DNA of 17,099 bases from Christensenellaceae bacterium (lineage in GTDB: Bacteria; Bacillota; Clostridia; Christensenellales; Borkfalkiaceae): NCBI GenBank assembly GCA_948482865.1, contig CAOMHR010000013.1:1-17099 (forward strand). The letters are read 5' to 3'. Numbering within the stretch: position 1 is the first letter of the stretch; every line of letters begins with the position of its first letter. The notes beneath the pieces were generated by a model. That model worked only from the letters and a program-made list of their open reading frames with translations. It searched no databases and was not told the DNA's origin. Below, piece after piece: positions 13,145 through 17,099 of this stretch. The position numbers and the translations under genes are program-made.

Positions 13145-14506
13145 TTATTTCAGGAAACCTTTATAGTTCTTCATCATAAGCTGCGACTCGAGCTGTTTAT
13201 CGAGTTCGAGAGCAACCGAAACTACAATCAGAATACCCGTTGTGGAGAATACCGACAGAAGCGCCGTATCCGTTCCGAGATTGAGACTGGTTACAACCAT
13301 TGACAAAATGGAAGGAATAAACGCTACCAGCGACAGATAAATTGCGCCGAACAGGGTAATTCTGTTTGATATTTTCTTTAAATACAGGGCGGTAGGTTTA
13401 CCGGGTCTTATACCCTGGATAAATCCGCCGTTCTGCTGGATAGTCTTTGAAACGTCTTCGGGATTGAACTGCATTGACGCATAGAAGAACGCAAACGCGA
13501 ATATCAGTGCGCAGAGAACAACCATGTAAATAAGCTGTCCGTACCAGTAGGGCGACGAACCGGAGAACCAGTTGGTTATGCCCGTTTCAGCCGAAGAACC
13601 CGGCCAGAACAAACTTATTATCATCTGGGGGAAGGAAATGAGCGCGAATGCGAAGATCAAAGGCATAACGCCCGAACCCGCGATTCTGATGGGAATGACC
13701 GACGACTGACCGCCGTACATTCTTCTGCCCTTTACCTGCTTCGCATACTGCACGGGGATGCGCCTTTCGGACAAATCCACCGCGACGATAGCTACAAATT
13801 CAAGTACGGTAAGTATTACGAAACCTAAAATTTCCCACAGTACTTCGGGCTGTCCGGTGAAAGCGGTCTTGAATTTATCAACGATAATAAGACCCGCCGT
13901 AGACAGAATGCCTATAAAGATTATAAGCGATATACCGTTTGAAATGCCGTGTTCGGTAATTCTTTCGCCTATCCACATAACGAGCATTGCGCCCGCCGTA
14001 TAGACAACCGTAAGGAATATGCCCGCAATCCAGGTTGCGCCCGTGTCGCTTATCGCGCCTATTGCGCCGCCGCCGAAGAGATTGAGCTTGAAAGCTCCGC
14101 TCTGGACGCCGAAGTTAACGACTATACCTACCGCCTGTGCAATTGCAAGCGCAATCGTGACGAAACGGGTAATCTGCGCAATCTTTTTTCTGCCTTCTTC
14201 GCCCTGCTTGGAAAGCCTTTCAAGCGCGGGAATACCTACGGTCAGAAGCTGAATAATAATCGACGCATTGATATATGGGCTTATACCCAGCGCAAACAGG
14301 GTCGCGTTTGCAAGCGAACCGCCCGTAATACTCGATAAAATACCGAGAAAGCTGTTGCCCTCTATTTCTGCTTTGAACGTAGAAACGTCGATTCCGGGTA
14401 CGGGGATATAGCACCCAAGCCTGAAAATAAGGAGCAGAAGCAGGGTCATCCATATCTTCTTTCTTATTTCCTTGACTTTAAAACAATTTTTTATTGTTTC
14501 AAACAT
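13145..14506 (-). CDS. secY: Sec translocon channel subunit SecY
   Basis: 453 aa with the ten membrane helices expected of SecY. It forms the protein-conducting channel with SecE and SecG for export by SecA and for co-translational insertion. Landmarks are the start (MFETIKNCFKVKEIRKK), the IPVPGID plug-side motif, GITEHGISNG-type loops (GERITEHGISNGISL), RRIPVQYAKQ and the C-terminal QLESQLMMKNYKGFLK. GAGAGG lies upstream of the ATG. Nothing is missing. The exported lipoproteins and protease in this window would depend on this channel. Confidence 0.98.
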   Translation of the reverse strand: MFETIKNCFKVKEIRKKIWMTLLLLLIFRLGCYIPVPGIDVSTFKAEIEGNSFLGILSSITGGSLANATLFALGISPYINASIIIQLLTVGIPALERLSKQGEEGRKKIAQITRFVTIALAIAQAVGIVVNFGVQSGAFKLNLFGGGAIGAISDTGATWIAGIFLTVVYTAGAMLVMWIGERITEHGISNGISLIIFIGILSTAGLIIVDKFKTAFTGQPEVLWEILGFVILTVLEFVAIVAVDLSERRIPVQYAKQVKGRRMYGGQSSVIPIRIAGSGVMPLIFAFALISFPQMIISLFWPGSSAETGITNWFSGSSPYWYGQLIYMVVLCALIFAFAFFYASMQFNPEDVSKTIQQNGGFIQGIRPGKPTALYLKKISNRITLFGAIYLSLVAFIPSILSMVVTSLNLGTDTALLSVFSTTGILIVVSVALELDKQLESQLMMKNYKGFLK

Positions 14507-14546
14507 TGTTTGCCTCTCAATCGCACGCTACCGTGCGGGAGTTGTT

Positions 14547-14996
14547 TTACTTGACTTGTTCACAAGTGCCGCCGGCTTTTTCAATAGCCTGCTTCGCCGT
14601 TCCGGAGAATCCGGCAGCTTTTACGGTCAGGGCAACTTTCAATTCGCCCTTGCCCAGAACTTTAAGTCCGGCAGAATTTTTTACCTGCTTTGCAAGATTG
14701 TTTTTTGAAACGTATTCGAAATCAACAACCGTGCCTGCGGGAAGTTTTTCAAGCTGGCTTAAATTTATAATAGTGTAGTTTGTAGCCCACTTGTTGTGGA
14801 AACCGCGCTTGGGAACGCGCCTTGAAAGGGGCATCTGACCGCCTTCGAAGCCGGGACGGACCCCGCCGCCCGAACGCGCCCACTGACCTTTATGTCCCTT
14901 ACACGACGTTTTGCCGTGACCCGAGCCTATGCCCCTGCCCAGTCTTTTTACGGGCGAGGTAGCGCCCTCTGCGGGCGATAAAGTATCTATTCTCAT
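14547..14996 (-). CDS. rplO: 50S ribosomal protein L15
   Basis: 149 aa, normal length. The N-terminal glycine- and lysine-rich arm is typical (RLGRGIGSGHGKTSCKGHKG, then GGVRPGFEGGQMPL, RRVPKRGF) and threads into 23S rRNA. The globular C-terminal domain follows. The gene starts 2 bp after rpmD stops, so the two are probably translated in a coupled way. It ends 40 bp before secY. Confidence 0.97.
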   Translation of the reverse strand: MRIDTLSPAEGATSPVKRLGRGIGSGHGKTSCKGHKGQWARSGGGVRPGFEGGQMPLSRRVPKRGFHNKWATNYTIINLSQLEKLPAGTVVDFEYVSKNNLAKQVKNSAGLKVLGKGELKVALTVKAAGFSGTAKQAIEKAGGTCEQVK

Positions 14997-14998
14997 AA

Positions 14999-15178
14999 TT
15001 ATGCTCCTACCTGTTCTACTTTTAAAAGGTAGCCTACCTTTTTAATCTGACCCATAACGGCGGGATTTTCTTCAAAGGTGTTGGTGCTTCCTATTTTTTT
15101 CAGTCCCAACGCCGCAACGGTGTCTTTAACCGTCTTGGTTTCGTTGGAAGCGCTTTTAACTAATGTTACCTTAATCAT
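14999..15178 (-). CDS. rpmD: 50S ribosomal protein L30
   Basis: 59 aa: MIKVTLVKSASNETKTVKDT at the start, VAALGLKKIGSTNTFEENPA in the middle, and VMGQIKKVGYLLKVEQVGA at the end. This is the normal length and fold of bacterial L30, with the GLKKIG and MGQIKKV blocks. ATG at 15178, stop TAA at 15001-14999. It lies in its standard place between rpsE and rplO. Confidence 0.96.
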   Translation of the reverse strand: MIKVTLVKSASNETKTVKDTVAALGLKKIGSTNTFEENPAVMGQIKKVGYLLKVEQVGA

Positions 15179-15192
15179 TTTTCAGCCCTCCG

Positions 15193-15729
15193 TTAAAGTG
15201 ATAACTCTTCAAGGCTCTTGCCGCGAGCTTTCGCTACTTCTTCGGGAGACATAAGCCCGAACAAGCCGCAAATGGCAGCCTTTACGCAGTTGATGGGGTT
15301 TGAAGTGCCGTGGGACTTGGTTCTTACGTCCTTAACTCCCGCAGCTTCCATTACCGCACGCACGGGACCGCCGGCTATAACGCCGGTACCTTCGGCTGCG
15401 GGCATCATAAGTACGAAGCCTCTGCCGAACACGCCCTGAACGGTGTGGGGTATCGAAGTACCCAGCAAGTTAACCTTGCGCATATTCTTTTTAGCCTGTG
15501 TGGTAGCTTTTTCGATAGCTTCGGGAACTTCTTTGGATTTACCCATTCCGTATCCTACCGAACCGTTGCCGTCGCCGACCACGACCAGAGCCGCAAAACG
15601 CATATTTCTGCCGCCTTTAACGGTCTTGGTTACGCGGTTTACCTGTATGAGCTTTTTGATAAGTCCGTCGTCTTCCTGCCTGCGTCTGTCGTTGTTTCTT
15701 CTTGCAGGTCTTTGATTCTTTTCTTCCAT
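15193..15729 (-). CDS. rpsE: 30S ribosomal protein S5
   Basis: 178 aa. A charged N-terminal extension (about residues 1-22, rich in Arg, Asp and Asn) precedes the double-stranded RNA-binding domain (IQVNRVTKTVKGGRNMRFAA, VGYGMGKSKEVPEAI). The C-terminal domain has GGPVRAVMEAAGVKDVRTKS. S5 lies at the mRNA entry and affects decoding accuracy. AAGGAG is upstream of the ATG, inside the short gap after rplR. Normal. Confidence 0.97.
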   Translation of the reverse strand: MEEKNQRPARRNNDRRRQEDDGLIKKLIQVNRVTKTVKGGRNMRFAALVVVGDGNGSVGYGMGKSKEVPEAIEKATTQAKKNMRKVNLLGTSIPHTVQGVFGRGFVLMMPAAEGTGVIAGGPVRAVMEAAGVKDVRTKSHGTSNPINCVKAAICGLFGLMSPEEVAKARGKSLEELSL

Positions 15730-15739
15730 ACTAAGCTCC

Positions 15740-16108
15740 TTAGAAATTCAGTCCGGCTTCTCTTGCGCCGTCCGCTAATGCCTGAACGCGTCCCGTGTAG
15801 AGATAACCGCCCCTGTCGAATACTACGTTCTTGATGCCCTTTTTCAGTGCTTTTTCGGCAAGTTTTTTGCCGACCGTCTTAGCGGCATCGGTTTTGTTCA
15901 ATTTTGCGATAGCGGTCTTCACGTCCTTTTCAAGGGTGGAAGCCGAGCAAAGGGTTACGCCTTTCGTATCGTCGATAACCTGCACGTAAATGTGGTTAAG
16001 ACTTCTGTATACGCTGAGACGGGGAATATCGGCGGTACCCGCCACCTTTTTTCTTACCCTGATATGGCGGCGCTGCCTTTCTTTATTTTTGTCTATCTTA
16101 TTAATCAT
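15740..16108 (-). CDS. rplR: 50S ribosomal protein L18
   Basis: 122 aa from ATG 16108 (MINKIDKNKERQRRHIRVRK). GGAGG lies about 7 nt upstream. An in-frame start 27 bp further up would overrun that site and is rejected. L18 binds 5S rRNA with L5 in the central protuberance. Conserved blocks are RLSVYRSLNHIYVQVIDD, the KALKKGI region and the end VFDRGGYLYTGRVQALADGA. It follows rplF after 64 bp. Confidence 0.97.
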   Translation of the reverse strand: MINKIDKNKERQRRHIRVRKKVAGTADIPRLSVYRSLNHIYVQVIDDTKGVTLCSASTLEKDVKTAIAKLNKTDAAKTVGKKLAEKALKKGIKNVVFDRGGYLYTGRVQALADGAREAGLNF

Positions 16109-16172
16109 AATAAACCTCCGAGCAATCAGCCGCAAAGCCGCGGCAAATTCCTTCTCCTAATTATAAGAGAAA

Positions 16173-16721
16173 TTATTTCTTGCCCTTGCCTCCCGTCTTG
16201 CCTTCCTTGCGCTCGATTACTTCGTCCTTGTAGGCGATGCCGTAACCGTGGTAGGGTTCGGGAACTCTTATTTTACGTAAATCCGCTGCGACCTGACCGA
16301 CCAGAGTCTTGTCTATGCCCGAAACAACGATTTCGTTGGGGGTAGGGCAGTCGATTTTGATGCCTGCGGGTTCAGTGAAGTCTACGGGGTGTGAAAAGCC
16401 GACGTTAAGGACGATTTTGCCGCCCTGTTTTGCGACCTTCCAGCCGACGCCGTGAACGGTAAGGGTTTTGGTATAACCTTCCGTTACGCCCGTTACCATA
16501 TTCTGAAGAAGCGCGCGGTAAAGACCGTGTTTCGCTTCGGCGCCGTCGCCTTCGCCCGTCTTTACGACGAGAGCCTCAGCGCCTTCTACCTTTATATCGA
16601 TTTTTCCGACTACCTTCTGGGTGAGCGTTCCCTTGGAACCTTTAACGGTCAGAAGTCCGTTTTCAAAGTTGACTGAAACGCCTGCGGGAAGGGTCACGGG
16701 TAATTTACCTATTCTTGACAT
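16173..16721 (-). CDS. rplF: 50S ribosomal protein L6
   Basis: 182 aa, normal. Two tandem alpha/beta domains: SRIGKLPVTLPAGVSVNFEN leads the first, and the second ends with the conserved rRNA-binding GYGIAYKDEVIERKEGKTGG and a short lysine tail. L6 lies near the sarcin-ricin loop and the factor-binding site. GGAGG precedes the ATG; the gap to rpsH is 15 bp. Confidence 0.98.
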   Translation of the reverse strand: MSRIGKLPVTLPAGVSVNFENGLLTVKGSKGTLTQKVVGKIDIKVEGAEALVVKTGEGDGAEAKHGLYRALLQNMVTGVTEGYTKTLTVHGVGWKVAKQGGKIVLNVGFSHPVDFTEPAGIKIDCPTPNEIVVSGIDKTLVGQVAADLRKIRVPEPYHGYGIAYKDEVIERKEGKTGGKGKK

Positions 16722-16736
16722 ACTTAAATTACCTCC

Positions 16737-17099
16737 TTACCAGATGTAGCAAAGCACTTCGCCGCCAACGTTTGCGGCTTTTGCCTGCCTGTCTGTCATA
16801 ATTCCTTTGTTTGTCGAAACTATCGCAATACCGAGGCCGTTTAAAACCTTGGGCATATTTTCAACGCCCGCATACGAGCGCAGACCGGGTTTTGAAACTC
16901 TTTTGAGTCCGTTGATAACCGAATTGCCCTTGCCTGCGTATTTAAGGGTGATTTTTATTATGCCGTTGTAGTCGTCTTCAACCAACTTGTAGTCGGCGAT
17001 ATAGCCTTCGTCAAGCATAATTTTTGCAATAGCTTTTTTCATATTGGATGAGGGAACCTCAACCGTGTCTTTATTTACCATAATCGCATTTCTGATGCG
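16737..17099 (-). CDS. rpsH: 30S ribosomal protein S8 (partial, start beyond window)
   Basis: The frame is open to the right edge. The last 18 bases translate to RIRNAI, the expected continuation upstream of MVNKDTVEVPSS (compare TRIRNANMV in B. subtilis S8). The ATG at 17081 is therefore internal, and about 12-14 N-terminal codons are missing from the window. The visible 120 residues include the KRVSKPGLR and NGLGIAIVSTNKGIMTDRQA blocks and the end GGEVLCYIW. S8 binds the central domain of 16S rRNA and in many bacteria represses the spc operon. Confidence 0.96.
   Translation of the reverse strand, partial: RIRNAIMVNKDTVEVPSSNMKKAIAKIMLDEGYIADYKLVEDDYNGIIKITLKYAGKGNSVINGLKRVSKPGLRSYAGVENMPKVLNGLGIAIVSTNKGIMTDRQAKAANVGGEVLCYIW

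Noticed and set aside
16109..16135. Longer L18 start at 16135
   Set aside because: It would place the GGAGG site inside the gene; MINKIDKNKE matches L18 starts.
16160..16165. TATAAT on the minus strand between rplF and rplR
   Set aside because: No -35-like sequence at 15-19 bp; probably chance in an AT-rich gap.
1..17099. CRISPR array, transposase, tRNA or rRNA genes
   Set aside because: No regularly spaced repeats, no transposase-like protein and no tRNA or rRNA sequence were recognised on either strand.

Overview
The window looks like a chromosomal segment from a Clostridia-type Firmicute. The main evidence is the gene order of the spc/alpha ribosomal protein cluster on the minus strand: rpsH-rplF-rplR-rpsE-rpmD-rplO-secY-adk-map-KOW gene-infA-rpmJ-rpsM-rpsK-rpsD-rpoA-rplQ. 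rpsD lies between rpsK and rpoA, a KOW gene sits between map and infA, adenylate kinase carries a cysteine-rich lid, and most minus-strand genes have strong AGGAGG-type ribosome binding sites. The exact lineage cannot be fixed from sequence alone. A gut Clostridia relative (Christensenellales-like) is a guess based on the style of the accessory proteins.

Layout, left to right. Positions 1-3161 (plus strand): a degenerate medium-chain dehydrogenase, a cardiolipin synthase and a YfcE-type metallophosphoesterase. The first and third have near-perfect sigma-A promoters whose predicted start points fall at or 2-3 nt before the ATG, so both mRNAs look leaderless. A textbook intrinsic terminator lies inside the cardiolipin synthase reading frame. 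Positions 3177-3208: a 32-bp palindrome that probably terminates transcription between convergent genes. Positions 3225-3518 (minus): a small two-helix membrane protein with its own strong promoter.

Positions 3549-7515 (minus): the most unusual part. A promoter directly behind the ribosomal operon terminator drives three tandem paralogous lipoproteins and then, overlapping by 4 bp, a membrane-anchored subtilisin-like protease with a C-terminal Hint (Hedgehog/intein-like) module. The last helices of the protease resemble the short motif that heads every lipoprotein. This is a candidate cell-surface proteolytic or autoprocessing system of unknown role.

Positions 7528-17099 (minus): the ribosomal protein cluster, ending in a strong terminator. 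It also supplies the alpha subunit of RNA polymerase, the SecY translocon channel, adenylate kinase, methionine aminopeptidase and IF1. Three intergenic gaps of about 150-210 bp (before adk, infA and rpsM) hold promoter or stem-loop structure. rpsH runs off the right edge. There are no rRNA or tRNA genes, transposases, CRISPR arrays or gene-free stretches over 300 bp.
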